Source: JAVVEW01 sp032251045 (GTDB lineage Bacteria > Pseudomonadota > Gammaproteobacteria > Methylococcales > Methylomonadaceae). From it: DNA of 48,106 bases. The notes beneath the pieces were generated by a model that made no database searches, had not been told where the DNA came from, and saw nothing but the letters and a program-made list of their open reading frames with translations. Numbering within the stretch: position 1 is the stretch's first letter; the number at the start of each line of letters is the position of its first letter. Where the stretch lies: assembly GCA_032251045.1 (NCBI GenBank), contig JAVVEW010000013.1:1-48106 (forward strand), in the 5' to 3' direction. Below, in pieces: positions 16,353 to 25,196 of this stretch. The position numbers and the translations under genes are program-made.

Positions 16353-16874
16353 ATGCATATCGACGTATTGGAAAAAAAATGGAGCCAACTGGCTTTGGGC
16401 GGCATCGGTGTATTGGTGCTGATGATTTTGTTCAGCGCCGTGTTCCAGGGCATGCACGCGCCCAGTCATGTGGAAACCATTGATTCGGCGAAACTGCATT
16501 TATCGGAAGAATTCGCCGAGGATAACTTAGGTTTGAGCATCGATGAACAAGGCCGACACTGGGTGCGCATGGTCGCCGGGCGCTATAACTTTTTCCCCGG
16601 CTTCATCGAAGTGCCGGCACAAACCCAAATTACTTTTCGCTGGGTGAGCATGGATGTGCTGCACGGCGTGCATATTCCGATGACCAACATGAGCACCATG
16701 ATCGTGCCCGGTTATGTGGCCGAAGTGACCACCGTGTTTCCCCATGCCGGTGAGTACCCGGTACTGTGCAATGAATATTGTGGCATGGGTCATGATTATA
16801 TGTGGAGCAATATCCGCGTGGTTCCCAAACACGAATGGCAAGCCCAACACCCTGAACAAGGAGCGCAATCATGA
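16353..16874 (+). CDS. Cytochrome c oxidase subunit II, ba3 type
   Basis: CuA electron-entry subunit, 173 residues. One N-terminal membrane anchor (LALGGIGVLVLMILFSAVFQG, about residues 14-34) is followed by a periplasmic cupredoxin. The CuA site is complete: His in GVHIPMTNMS, then CNEYCGMGHDYM, giving Cys-x3-Cys-x3-His-x2-Met. GAGG 6 bases before the ATG at 16353 supports this start over a GTG at 16341. The protein is short because it lacks the extra helix, consistent with B-family (ba3) oxidases. Its stop overlaps the subunit I start by 4 bases. Confidence 0.92.
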   Translation: MHIDVLEKKWSQLALGGIGVLVLMILFSAVFQGMHAPSHVETIDSAKLHLSEEFAEDNLGLSIDEQGRHWVRMVAGRYNFFPGFIEVPAQTQITFRWVSMDVLHGVHIPMTNMSTMIVPGYVAEVTTVFPHAGEYPVLCNEYCGMGHDYMWSNIRVVPKHEWQAQHPEQGAQS

Positions 16875-18493
16875 ATCTGGCAGCGGAAAAAAAATTAACC
16901 CTTTGGCATTTCTGGGTGGCGTTCGGCGCTTTCGCCCTGGCCAGCGTGATGGGCGGCTATCAGGTGATCGAGCGCAGCGGTCTGTTTCCGTTTCTGGAAT
17001 CGAAAGCCTTGTATTTTGGCTCGGTCAGTACCCACGGCGTGTTGATGGCCTATGTCTTAACTACGTTTTTCATCATGGGTTTCAGCTATTATGTGGCCAG
17101 CACCAGCCTGAAACAGCCGGTGTGGAACCTGAAATTTGCCTGGGCTGGCTTTGCCGTGGCATTAATCGGCGTCATCATGGCAGCGATTCCGCTGTTGACC
17201 GGTAACGCCTCGGTATTGTTCACGTTTTACCCGCCGCTTAAAGCCCATCCTCTGTTTTATCTGGGCGCGACTTTGCTGGTGGTCGGCTCCTGGTTCTGGG
17301 TGGCGAGCATGCTGATCATGGCGGCGCGCTGGAAAAAAGCCCATCCCGGCGAGATTCTGCCGCTGGCCATGTTTGCCACCACCGGCAATGCCATTCTGTG
17401 GCTGTGGACCAGCGCCGGCGTAGCGGCGGAAGTGTTGTTTCAGATTCTGCCCTGGGCCTTGGGTTGGGTGGATACCATCGATCCCGGCCTGGCGCGCACC
17501 TTGTTTGCCTGGACCTTGCACCCGATTGTCTATGTCTGGCTGATTCCCGCCTACACCGCGTTTTATGTGTTCGTGCCGAAACTGGCCGGCGGCTATTTAT
17601 TCAGCGATGAAATGGCGCGGGTGGTATTCGTGCTGTTAGTAGTGTTCAGTCTGCCGATCGGTTTCCATCATTTATACATGGACCCACAACAAGGCTATGG
17701 CTGGAAAATCCTGCACAGCATCGGCACCTTCATCGTCACCTTGCCAACCTTCATTACCGCATTCACGGTGATCGCCTCGCTGGAAATCGCCGGTCGCCTT
17801 AACGGCGGTAAAGGCTTGTTCGGCTGGATCACCGCCCTGCCCTGGCAAAATCCGATGGTACTGGCTATTTTGTTATCGTTGATGATGCTGATCTTCGGCG
17901 GCTTCGGCGGTTTGATCAACGCCAGCTATGCCATGAACGCCATGGTGCATAACACCGCCTGGATTTCCGGGCATTTCCATCTGATTTTCGCCGGCACCAC
18001 GGTGATTATGTATTTCGGCATCGCCTATTATTTCTGGCCTGTCTTGACTGGCAAAGCCTTGTATTCGAACAAACTGGCGGTCATTCAACTGTGGACCTGG
18101 TTTGCCGGCATCAGCGTGATGACCACACCCTGGCATGTACTGGGACTTTTAGGGCAACCACGGCGTATTTCCCAGGCCACTTACAACAATGTGTTGAGTC
18201 TGTCCTGGGAACCTTATGAACTGATCATGATTTTCGGCGGCCTGATCATGCTCGGTTCCGCGGGGCTGTTGATTTACATTCTGTATCAAAGCCAACGCGC
18301 CTCAACCAAGCCTTATGACGGCGACATCAGTTATGCCGAACCCATTCATCCGGTCACGGAAATGCCGGCCATCCTCAATGATTTCAAACTCTGGAATTAT
18401 GTGATCGCCGCGTTCATGCTGATTGCCTTCGGCTATCCCATCCTGCAATTTTTCCTGATGCCGACCTTCGGCTCGCTTGGCTTTGGAGTGTAA
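16871..18493 (+). CDS. Cytochrome c oxidase subunit I, ba3 type (heme-copper oxidase family B)
   Basis: Catalytic inner-membrane subunit, 540 residues and about 13 predicted helices, which reduces O2 to water and pumps protons. The low-spin heme His is in STHGVLMAYV (about residue 58). WTLHPIVYVWLIPAY (about 217) carries the CuB His and cross-linked Tyr in the HPxVY order, HHLYMDP the other two CuB His, and VHNTAWISGHFHLIFAG the heme axial His residues. The lack of the A-family D-channel and the company of a short subunit II place it in family B. No subunit III or heme A synthesis gene is nearby. Such enzymes usually have high oxygen affinity; that is inferred here. Confidence 0.93.
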   Translation: MNLAAEKKLTLWHFWVAFGAFALASVMGGYQVIERSGLFPFLESKALYFGSVSTHGVLMAYVLTTFFIMGFSYYVASTSLKQPVWNLKFAWAGFAVALIGVIMAAIPLLTGNASVLFTFYPPLKAHPLFYLGATLLVVGSWFWVASMLIMAARWKKAHPGEILPLAMFATTGNAILWLWTSAGVAAEVLFQILPWALGWVDTIDPGLARTLFAWTLHPIVYVWLIPAYTAFYVFVPKLAGGYLFSDEMARVVFVLLVVFSLPIGFHHLYMDPQQGYGWKILHSIGTFIVTLPTFITAFTVIASLEIAGRLNGGKGLFGWITALPWQNPMVLAILLSLMMLIFGGFGGLINASYAMNAMVHNTAWISGHFHLIFAGTTVIMYFGIAYYFWPVLTGKALYSNKLAVIQLWTWFAGISVMTTPWHVLGLLGQPRRISQATYNNVLSLSWEPYELIMIFGGLIMLGSAGLLIYILYQSQRASTKPYDGDISYAEPIHPVTEMPAILNDFKLWNYVIAAFMLIAFGYPILQFFLMPTFGSLGFGV

Positions 18494-18494
18494 T

Positions 18495-19142
18495 ATGCGT
18501 ATTGTTTTGTTATTGCTAAGCCTTATGGCAAGCGGCGCCGTTTTAGCGGCGCCTTCTTCGCAAGTCGCCTGGACACCTGACGCCGTTAACGCCGTCAAGC
18601 AAGGCAATGCTCAGCACGGCCAGGAACTGGCCGCGACCTGCGCCGCTTGTCACGGCGACAACGGCATCGCCAGCCTACCGGATACGCCGTCACTGGCCGG
18701 CCAGAAAGCGACTTATCTTTACAAGCAACTGACCGATTATGCCAACGGCGACCGCGAACATGCCATGATGAATGCTTTGGCACAAGGTTTAAGTGATACG
18801 GATAAAGCCGACCTGGCCGCCTGGTATGCGGCTCAAGCCGCCCCAGTAACAACCCGCAATAGCTTGTTAAAGTCCAAGCAAGCGCAATTATTGGCTAACC
18901 AGGGCGATAAGGCGCGCGCTTTGGCACCGTGTTCGGTTTGTCATGGCGACCAAGGTGAAGGCGGGGAAATCGATATTCCGGCGCTGGCCGGACAATCGGC
19001 CAGCTATCTGGCGGCAACGCTGAACGCCTATCGCAATGGCCAGCGTGGCAACGATTTGTACCAGCGTATGCGTACTATCACCGCCAAGTTAACGGATAAG
19101 GAAATCAAGGCACTGGCTGAGTATTATCAAGCTCTGGACTGA
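18495..19142 (+). CDS. Diheme cytochrome c (c4-like), likely electron donor to the ba3 oxidase
   Basis: 215 residues with a Sec signal peptide (MRIVLLLLSLMASGAVLAA, cleavage near 19-20) and two cytochrome c domains. Heme sites are CAACHGDNG (about residue 47) and CSVCHGDQG (about 145), each followed by a Met-containing segment that can supply the sixth ligand (MMNALAQGLSD; RMRTITAKLTD). GGAG lies 6 bases before the ATG, one base after subunit I ends, so it is part of the oxidase operon. The two-domain layout is that of cytochrome c4, a periplasmic donor of terminal oxidases. Confidence 0.9.
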   Translation: MRIVLLLLSLMASGAVLAAPSSQVAWTPDAVNAVKQGNAQHGQELAATCAACHGDNGIASLPDTPSLAGQKATYLYKQLTDYANGDREHAMMNALAQGLSDTDKADLAAWYAAQAAPVTTRNSLLKSKQAQLLANQGDKARALAPCSVCHGDQGEGGEIDIPALAGQSASYLAATLNAYRNGQRGNDLYQRMRTITAKLTDKEIKALAEYYQALD

Positions 19143-19151
19143 CAAGTCTTT

Positions 19152-19186
19152 GCCCCCCGGCCGGCCAAGGATCGGCCTGTCGGGGC
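19152..19186. terminator. GC-rich hairpin between the convergent cytochrome and nadA genes
   Basis: GCCCCCCGGCCGGCC pairs with CGGCCTGTCGGGGC around a short AAGGAT loop. It fills the gap between the stop codons of the two convergent genes and could end transcription from both sides, although no long T-run follows either arm. Confidence 0.5.
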
Positions 19187-20281
19187 TTATACGGTGAGCA
19201 TCGCATCTAATGCGTGACGCGCCAGACCGGCTTGGTCTTCAGGCACTTGAATGCGGTTGACCACATGGCCTTCGACCAGATTTTCCAAAACCCAGGCCAG
19301 ATGCTGGGGATCGGTGCGGAACATGGTCGAGCACATGCACACGGTGGGCGACATGAAATGCACGTTTTTACCCTGCTCTTTGCACTCTTCATGCAAGCGA
19401 GTGACCAGGTTCAGTTCCGTGGCCACCAGCCAGCGGGTGTCCGGCGCTGACTCGCGCACGACTTTGAGAATGGTTTCCGTAGAGCCGATGTAATCCGCTT
19501 TTTCGCACACCTCAAAACTGGCCTCGGGATGGGCGATGACTTGAGTTTCGGGATATTGTTCAAGAAAGTTATCGATATGTTCGGGCTTGAACATCTGATG
19601 CACCGAACAATGCCCTTGCCAGAGAATGATTTTGGCAGCGCGAATTTGCTGTGCGGTCAAACCGCCCATCGGTTTATTGAAATCCCAGGTGACCATCTGT
19701 TCCAGTGGAATACCCATTCGGTAGCCGGTGTTGCGGCCTAAATGCTGATCAGGGAAAAACAACACTTTCTCGCCACGCTCGAAACTCCAATCGAGTATTT
19801 TTTCGGCATTTGATGAGGTGCAGACAATGCCACCATGCTCACCGCAAAAGGCTTTCAGATCGGCAGCGGAATTGATATAGGTTACCGGTGTGACCTCAGC
19901 TTCAACATCGGTTAATACCTCGGCCAATTCCTGCCAGCATTTTTTAACCTTGGCCAGATTGGCCATGTCGGCCATCGAGCAACCGGCTGCCAGATCCGGC
20001 AAAATGGCAATCTGCTCGGGCCGTGACAGAATGTCGGCGACCTCGGCCATGAAATGCACACCACAGAACACAATGTAGTCGGCTTTCGAGTCTGCCGCTT
20101 GACGCGACAGCTTCAGTGAATCTCCGAAAAAATCGGCATGTTGAAAGACCTCATCACGCTGATAATGGTGACCTAAAATCACGCAGCGCTCACCCAATGC
20201 AGACTTGGCGGCGCGGATTTTATCGTTGCACACATCATCATCGAGCAAAGCATAATCTTGAAACGGTTTGACTTCAGACAT
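19187..20281 (-). CDS. nadA: Quinolinate synthase (class A, [4Fe-4S])
   Basis: Condenses iminoaspartate with dihydroxyacetone phosphate to quinolinate in NAD synthesis. It has 364 residues from MSEVKPFQDYALL. The three cluster-binding Cys are recognisable in IVFCGVHFMAEVADIL (about residue 80-95), GGIVCTSSNAEKIL (about 185) and SPTVCMCSTMFRT (about 310). HHYQRDEVFQHADFFGDSL near the N-terminus is the first NadA repeat motif. An in-frame extension upstream to 20398 has no conserved content. nadB and nadC are not in the window. Confidence 0.95.
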   Translation of the reverse strand: MSEVKPFQDYALLDDDVCNDKIRAAKSALGERCVILGHHYQRDEVFQHADFFGDSLKLSRQAADSKADYIVFCGVHFMAEVADILSRPEQIAILPDLAAGCSMADMANLAKVKKCWQELAEVLTDVEAEVTPVTYINSAADLKAFCGEHGGIVCTSSNAEKILDWSFERGEKVLFFPDQHLGRNTGYRMGIPLEQMVTWDFNKPMGGLTAQQIRAAKIILWQGHCSVHQMFKPEHIDNFLEQYPETQVIAHPEASFEVCEKADYIGSTETILKVVRESAPDTRWLVATELNLVTRLHEECKEQGKNVHFMSPTVCMCSTMFRTDPQHLAWVLENLVEGHVVNRIQVPEDQAGLARHALDAMLTV

Positions 20282-20369
20282 GACGGTTAACCTGATTAAA
20301 AAGTGTTTTGTCCACGAAACACAGCTAGCAAGGTGAGTAAGCCTGAAGGGCGCATCCAGCACAGAGGCG

Positions 20370-20422
20370 GATCCGGTGGATACGCGCCGCTTATCCACCC
20401 TGCGAAGGGTGATAAGCAGTTA
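20370..20422. repeat. Dispersed palindromic repeat downstream of aspS
   Basis: Two overlapping inverted repeats: GGTGGATA/TATCCACC (20375-20382 / 20392-20399) and GCTTATC..GATAAGC around CACCCTGCGAAGGGT. On the minus strand the string GGGTGGATAAGCGGCGCGTATCC resembles the GGGTGGATAAGCGCAGCGCATCCACC family I recall scattered in many proteobacterial intergenic regions. The rest of 20282-20498 shows nothing clear. Confidence 0.55.
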
Positions 20423-20498
20423 CTTTTCAAGTTACTCGCCCCTTAGGTTAATTGCAGGGACTGGCGTGTATTTCGTGGTTTTATGGACTGACTGCCGC

Positions 20499-22280
20499 TT
20501 AGGCTTTCTCGACTTTATCCTTAGCGGTTCGCAGTTGGATACCCAATTCGCGCAATTGTTCCCGGCTGACCTTGGCCGGGGCATCGACCAACGGGCAACC
20601 GGCATTTTGCGTTTTCGGGAAAGCGATGACCTCCCGGATGGACTGCGCGCCGGTCATCAGCATCACAATACGATCCAGACCGAAGGCTATACCACCATGC
20701 GGCGGGCAACCGTATTTCAGGGCATCGAGCAAAAAGCCGAACTTTTCCCGGGCTTCATCTTCACCGATACCTAACAAGGCAAACACCGCCGATTGAACTT
20801 CGGGACGGTGAATACGAATCGAGCCGCCACCCAGTTCAGTGCCATTCAATACCAAATCATAGGCTCTGGATAAGGCTGCACCCGGATCTTTTTGCACGCT
20901 GTCGATATCGCCTTTAGCAGCGGTAAAGGGGTGGTGAATGGCTACCCAACGATTGTTGTCGCGCTCGAACATCGGAAAGTCCACCACCCACAACGGCTGC
21001 CAGCGACCTTGAATTAAATTTAAGTCATGACCCAGTCGCACTCTAAGCGCGCCCATGGCTTCATTAACGATTTTAGCTTTATCCGCGCCAAAGAAAATCA
21101 GATCGCCGACCTGGGCGTCAACTTTAGCCAACACCTGCTGCCAGACCGCTTCCGGGGCGAATTTGACAATCGGCGATTGCAAGCCTTCTAACCCCTGGTC
21201 CAGCGCGTTGACTTTGATATAAGCCAAGCCTTTAGCGCCGTAAATACCGACAAACTTGGTCAAATCGTCAATATCTTTACGGCTCAATGCACTGCCGCCG
21301 GGTACTTTCAAGGCCACCACTCGGCCATCGGCATCGTTGGCAGGCCCCGAGAACACTTTGAATTCGACCTCGCGCATCAGCTCGGCAATATCGGTCAGTT
21401 CAAGCGGAATACGCAAATCCGGACGATCACTGCCGAAGCGGTGCATGGCTTCCTGATAGGTCATGCGCGAGAAGGACTCGGGCAGGGTTTCACCTAAGGT
21501 TTCCTGAAACACTTTCCGGATCATATCCTCCATCAAAGTCATGATCTGGTCTTCATTCATGAATGAGGTTTCAATATCCAGCTGAGTGAATTCAGGCTGC
21601 CGGTCGGCGCGTAAATCCTCGTCCCGGAAACAGCGCACGATCTGATAATAACGCTCAAAGCCGGACATCATCAGAATCTGTTTGTACAGCTGTGGTGACT
21701 GCGGCAAGGCGAAAAAGGAGCCTGGGTGGGTCCGGCTGGGCACCAAATAATCGCGAGCGCCTTCCGGCGTGGCCTTGGTCAGATAAGGTGTTTCGATTTC
21801 GTAAAAATCGTGCTCGTCCAGGTAATTGCGCAGACAGCGAGCGATATTGCGGCGGATTTTCAGCTTTTCCTGCATCACAGGACGACGCAAATCGATATAA
21901 CGGTATTTGAGACGGGTTTCTTCGTTGACCTCGATTTCGCTGTCCAGTGGAAACGGTGGCGTTTCCGCTTTGTTAAGAACCGTCAGTTCTTTGCCCAACA
22001 GCTCAATTTCGCCGGTGGCAAGATTGGCGTTAAACGTCCCGTCAGGGCGCGAGCGAACCCGGCCTTTGATGCTGATGACAAATTCACTACGCACCTGTTC
22101 CGCAAGATGAAAGGTTTCCGGAGTGTCCGGGTCAATCACGACTTGAAGTAAACCTGAGCGATCACGTAAATCGATAAAAATCACTCCGCCGTGATCGCGC
22201 CGACGATGCACCCAACCGCAGACTTCCACGGTTTGCTCGATAAATTGACTGTTCAGCTCCGCACACTGATGACTACGCAT
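20499..22280 (-). CDS. aspS: Aspartate--tRNA ligase
   Basis: Class II synthetase charging tRNA-Asp, 593 residues. An N-terminal OB-fold anticodon-binding domain (VCGWVHRRRDHGGVIFIDLRDRSG) is followed by motif 2 FRDEDLRADRQPEFTQLDIE (about residue 215), the bacterial GAD insertion (about 290-420) and motif 3 GIAFGLDRIVMLMTG (about 540). The start MRSHQCAELN at 22280 is preceded by GGAAGG; the longer frame to 22361 lacks a ribosome site. Whether it also charges tRNA-Asn cannot be judged here. 6S RNA lies about 280 bases upstream. Confidence 0.96.
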   Translation of the reverse strand: MRSHQCAELNSQFIEQTVEVCGWVHRRRDHGGVIFIDLRDRSGLLQVVIDPDTPETFHLAEQVRSEFVISIKGRVRSRPDGTFNANLATGEIELLGKELTVLNKAETPPFPLDSEIEVNEETRLKYRYIDLRRPVMQEKLKIRRNIARCLRNYLDEHDFYEIETPYLTKATPEGARDYLVPSRTHPGSFFALPQSPQLYKQILMMSGFERYYQIVRCFRDEDLRADRQPEFTQLDIETSFMNEDQIMTLMEDMIRKVFQETLGETLPESFSRMTYQEAMHRFGSDRPDLRIPLELTDIAELMREVEFKVFSGPANDADGRVVALKVPGGSALSRKDIDDLTKFVGIYGAKGLAYIKVNALDQGLEGLQSPIVKFAPEAVWQQVLAKVDAQVGDLIFFGADKAKIVNEAMGALRVRLGHDLNLIQGRWQPLWVVDFPMFERDNNRWVAIHHPFTAAKGDIDSVQKDPGAALSRAYDLVLNGTELGGGSIRIHRPEVQSAVFALLGIGEDEAREKFGFLLDALKYGCPPHGGIAFGLDRIVMLMTGAQSIREVIAFPKTQNAGCPLVDAPAKVSREQLRELGIQLRTAKDKVEKA

Positions 22281-22563
22281 GTTCTGGCCTTCCCCAAAGC
22301 GTCTAAAAAATTGATCAATATTACGGACGTTACTGACAGGATGCAAGCCAGCAACACGCAATTTAGAATACCCACAGTGCTTTAAGGTAGCTATGGCAAG
22401 GATGTCGGCGCCATGGATGAGCTTATGGAGTCTCCCGACCCAGCAACCGAAGCTTTGAACGTAATAAAAACATTGCTTGGCTGGTTGCCACCTGGGAGAT
22501 TTTTAAGATGACTGACAGGGAAGGCGGGCCAGGAAATTTACCCGAAAGCCAGTCATTAAAACG

Positions 22564-22746
22564 CATTTCCCACCTGCGCCGTGATACACCTTCGTCCTTG
22601 AACCGAAGGTTCAAGTGGGCTTGCGCTGATATTTTTCAGGCTCCCCGCTAAACTGCGGGTTTGCACACCAAATAACAGATACAACGCCCGGGGTAAATAT
22701 AGGTTCAGGAAATACCCGGCGCACCCTCGAACGCGGCAGGAAATAC
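22564..22746 (-). ncRNA. ssrS: 6S RNA
   Basis: The roughly 183-nt minus-strand sequence immediately after zapA aligns by eye with E. coli 6S RNA (184 nt). TTTCCTGAACCTATATTTACC corresponds to the 5' side of the central bubble (CCCCTGAGCCGATATTTCATACC). GGGGAGCCTGAAAAATATCAGCG followed by CACTTGAACC/GGTTCAAGG matches the 3' side, AGAAGCCTTAAAACTGCGACG and the CCTTGAACC..GGTTCAAGG hairpin. The ends (TTTCCTGC.. and ..GCAGGTGGGAAA) can pair as the closing stem. TAGAAT at 22758-22753 is a good -10 box. 6S RNA mimics an open promoter and binds sigma-70 RNA polymerase. In E. coli it also follows zapA. Ends are approximate. Confidence 0.85.
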
Positions 22747-22764
22747 GTTTACATTCTACCGCGT

Positions 22765-23064
22765 TTATTGATTTTCCAAAACCGCTTGCAACTTGTCATC
22801 GAGTCGCTGAACATGCGTTTTCAGCTGCTGCTCCAAAGATGCGATGCGCTGTTCGGCAGTAAACAGGTCATGCGCCATATTCAAGGCTGCCATCACTGCA
22901 ATTCGTTCATTACCGGTAACCTTGCCGGTTTGTTTGATGTCGCGCATTTGTCGATCCAGCCAGCGGGCAGCGGCTTTCAGATCATCCTGCTCCTGGGGCG
23001 GGCAAACAATGCGATAATCTTTATCCAGGATAGTAATAGCGACAATATTGGCAGGCTGATTCAT
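22765..23064 (-). CDS. zapA: Cell division protein ZapA
   Basis: 99-residue cytosolic protein that cross-links FtsZ filaments. The N-terminal beta-hairpin/helix head (VAITILDKDYRIVCPPQEQDDLKAAARWLDRQM) contains the family's typical YRIxCPPxE motif, followed by a C-terminal coiled coil (ERIAVMAALNMAHDLFTAEQ to QRLDDKLQ). Its start overlaps the end of the upstream ZapB-like gene by 4 bases. 6S RNA follows directly, as in E. coli; the usual next gene, a 5-formyltetrahydrofolate cyclo-ligase, is absent. Confidence 0.93.
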   Translation of the reverse strand: MNQPANIVAITILDKDYRIVCPPQEQDDLKAAARWLDRQMRDIKQTGKVTGNERIAVMAALNMAHDLFTAEQRIASLEQQLKTHVQRLDDKLQAVLENQ

Positions 23065-23294
23065 AAATTGGCCCCCATCGCTTTCAGGCGGCTGATCATG
23101 GCTTCCACCCGGCTTTTGGCCTGGGTAGTTTTTTCCATCAATTTGGCTTTCTGGCGCACCAATTCCTGTTGTTTATGTTTGAGTATCTGATTTTCTTGCT
23201 GAACCCGGCTGTATGCCTGCACGAGTTGATCGAGCTTTTGCTCCAGCCTGACTAAAGCTTGCTCAGCATCGGAACGGGAATCGGAAGTTGACAT
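23061..23294 (-). CDS. ZapB-like coiled-coil protein (TIGR02449 type)
   Basis: 77 residues, almost entirely a predicted coiled coil (ALVRLEQKLDQLVQAYSRVQ, then QQELVRQKAKLMEKTTQAK). The start MSTSDSRSDAEQ was chosen because the coiled coil follows directly; the frame upstream to 23351 is not conserved-looking. It overlaps zapA by 4 bases, and this pairing is common in gammaproteobacteria. ZapB partners ZapA at the division ring in E. coli, so a similar role is plausible but inferred from position and fold. Confidence 0.85.
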   Translation of the reverse strand: MSTSDSRSDAEQALVRLEQKLDQLVQAYSRVQQENQILKHKQQELVRQKAKLMEKTTQAKSRVEAMISRLKAMGANL

Positions 23295-23373
23295 GCCACT
23301 GCCCTCAAAAAAACACAAGTTTATCGCTGGAATGGTAGCATATTCCGGCATAATTTCCGCTCATTGAATCTTT

Positions 23374-23883
23374 ATGAATGTATCTCACACCGCACAGGCC
23401 ACCGATTTACCAGGCTCCGACCTTGAACGGTCAACCTGGCAAGGCCAGGTAGCCGCGCTCAGCTGCCTTGGCTTGTGCCCTGGCCATTACTGGTCACAAC
23501 TCAATCCAGAGCAACCTTATGACGATCAGCTAAAAGCCTGGGCAGAGCACACGGATGAGCAAATTCGCAGCGATGATGCTGAATTTGCCTTGTTACTGCC
23601 AGACGATGACATGCATTTAGCATTGCGCATTGGCTGCTTGCGAGCCTTTTGCCAAGCCTTTGTCGATACCATGGCGCATATCGCCAGCCTCGACCCACCC
23701 CGGGCCGAGGCATTTGCGCGCCATACACCCGGCGAAATCCTGTATGACATGATCGAGATCAGCAAAATCAGCCCGCATACCGAACAAACCGATGCAGACG
23801 AACGCGACTTCATGGAACTGACTGAATATCTCCGCGTCGCGGTGCGTGTGTTTGCCCTAAACTACCCTTCAATCTCATCATGA
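23374..23883 (+). CDS. ygfB: UPF0149 family protein (YgfB/YecA-like)
   Basis: 169-residue helical cytosolic protein of the UPF0149 family. Recognisable parts are the N-terminal half with ALSCLGLCPGHYWSQL, the middle FALLLPDDDMHLALRIGCLRAFCQAFVDTM (about residues 67-98), and the acidic EISKISPHTEQTDADERDFMELTEYLRVAV segment near the C-terminus. Its molecular role is poorly understood. It begins a plus-strand operon with pepP (4-base ATGA overlap) and ubiH, the standard order, and is divergent from zapA. Confidence 0.88.
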   Translation: MNVSHTAQATDLPGSDLERSTWQGQVAALSCLGLCPGHYWSQLNPEQPYDDQLKAWAEHTDEQIRSDDAEFALLLPDDDMHLALRIGCLRAFCQAFVDTMAHIASLDPPRAEAFARHTPGEILYDMIEISKISPHTEQTDADERDFMELTEYLRVAVRVFALNYPSISS

Positions 23884-25196
23884 AAGTTACCGAATTCAAA
23901 AAACGCCGCAAAGCCCTCCTGCAACACATTGGCAAGGGCAATATCGGCCTGATTGCCAGCGCTAATGAACAAGTCCGCAACCGCGATGTACACTACCCGT
24001 TTCGTCAGGACAGCGACTTTTATTACTTGACCGGGTTTAACGAGCCCAACGCCCTGGCGGTGTTCATTCCCGGACGCAAGCAAGGTGAATATATTCTGTT
24101 TTGCCGGGAATTCGACGAGCAGAAAGCCCGCTGGGAAGGCGCCCATGCCGGCCTTGCCGGCGCCACTGACGTGCATGGCGCTGATGATGCGTTTCCGATT
24201 GACGACATCGACGACATTTTGCCGGGTCTTTTGGAAAATAAAAATAAAGTGTTTTATCCCATGGGCCGGGACAGCGAGCTGGATCAAAAGCTCCTGGAGT
24301 GGATCGGTCATTTGCGTCAGCAAAGCCGCACCGGGGTCAGCGCGCCTATGGAATTGGCCTCGCTGGAACAGATTGTCCATGAACTGCGGTTAATTAAAAC
24401 CGCCCCGGAAATCAAGCTGATGCGCAACGCGGCAAAAATTTCCGCCGAAGCCCATATCAAAGCCATGCGCGCCTGCCGTCCGGGCGTTTATGAATACCAG
24501 TTGGAAGCCGAGTTTATCTACCATCTGAAAAACAACGGCTTGAAATCGGAAGCTTATCCCTCTATCGTCGCCGCGGGCGCAAACGCCTGTGTGCTGCACT
24601 ACACCGACAATCAGGCGCGGTTGGAGCCTGAGCAACTGATATTGATCGACGCCGGCGGCGAATGCGACCATTACGCCGCCGATATCACCCGCACGTTTCC
24701 GGTTTCCGGTCGCTTCAACGACAGCCAAAAAGCCTTGTATCAACGGGTGCTTGACACTCAACTGGCCGTGATCGACTTGGTGCGTCCGGGCCTGCCCTGG
24801 CAGGAACTACATGAATTGTCGGTCAAAATACTGACCAAGAGCCTGGTGGAACTGGGCATTCTATCGGGCAAGGTCAGTAAACTGATCAAGGATAAAGCCT
24901 ACAAGCCTTACTACATGCACCGCATCGGTCATTGGCTGGGCATGGACGTGCATGATGTCGGCAGTTACAAAGTCGATGATCAGTGGCGGATTCTGGAGCC
25001 GGGCATGGTGCTGACCGTGGAACCTGGGCTGTACATTCCGAAGGACGATAACAACGTCGAAGCCCACTGGCGCGGCATCGGCATTCGTATCGAGGACGAT
25101 GTGCTGGTCACCAAAGACGGTTACGAGGTGTTAACCGATCTGGCGCCGAAAAGCATTGCCGAAATCGAACAATTGATGGGAGCTAAGGGTGTCTGA
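23880..25196 (+). CDS. pepP: Xaa-Pro aminopeptidase P
   Basis: Dinuclear manganese peptidase removing N-terminal residues before proline, 438 residues. An N-terminal creatinase-like domain (RNRDVHYPFRQDSDFYYLTGF) precedes the pita-bread domain with all five metal ligands: IDAGGECDHYAADITRTFP (two Asp, about residue 257), HRIGHWLGMDVHD (His), VEPGLYIP (Glu) and GIGIRIEDD (Glu). Length matches E. coli PepP (441). It is coupled to ygfB upstream and overlaps the ubiH start by 8 bases. Confidence 0.96.
   Translation: MKVTEFKKRRKALLQHIGKGNIGLIASANEQVRNRDVHYPFRQDSDFYYLTGFNEPNALAVFIPGRKQGEYILFCREFDEQKARWEGAHAGLAGATDVHGADDAFPIDDIDDILPGLLENKNKVFYPMGRDSELDQKLLEWIGHLRQQSRTGVSAPMELASLEQIVHELRLIKTAPEIKLMRNAAKISAEAHIKAMRACRPGVYEYQLEAEFIYHLKNNGLKSEAYPSIVAAGANACVLHYTDNQARLEPEQLILIDAGGECDHYAADITRTFPVSGRFNDSQKALYQRVLDTQLAVIDLVRPGLPWQELHELSVKILTKSLVELGILSGKVSKLIKDKAYKPYYMHRIGHWLGMDVHDVGSYKVDDQWRILEPGMVLTVEPGLYIPKDDNNVEAHWRGIGIRIEDDVLVTKDGYEVLTDLAPKSIAEIEQLMGAKGV

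Noticed and set aside
22423..22614. 63-residue frame between aspS and zapA
   Set aside because: It overlaps the 3' part of the 6S RNA and has no coding features.
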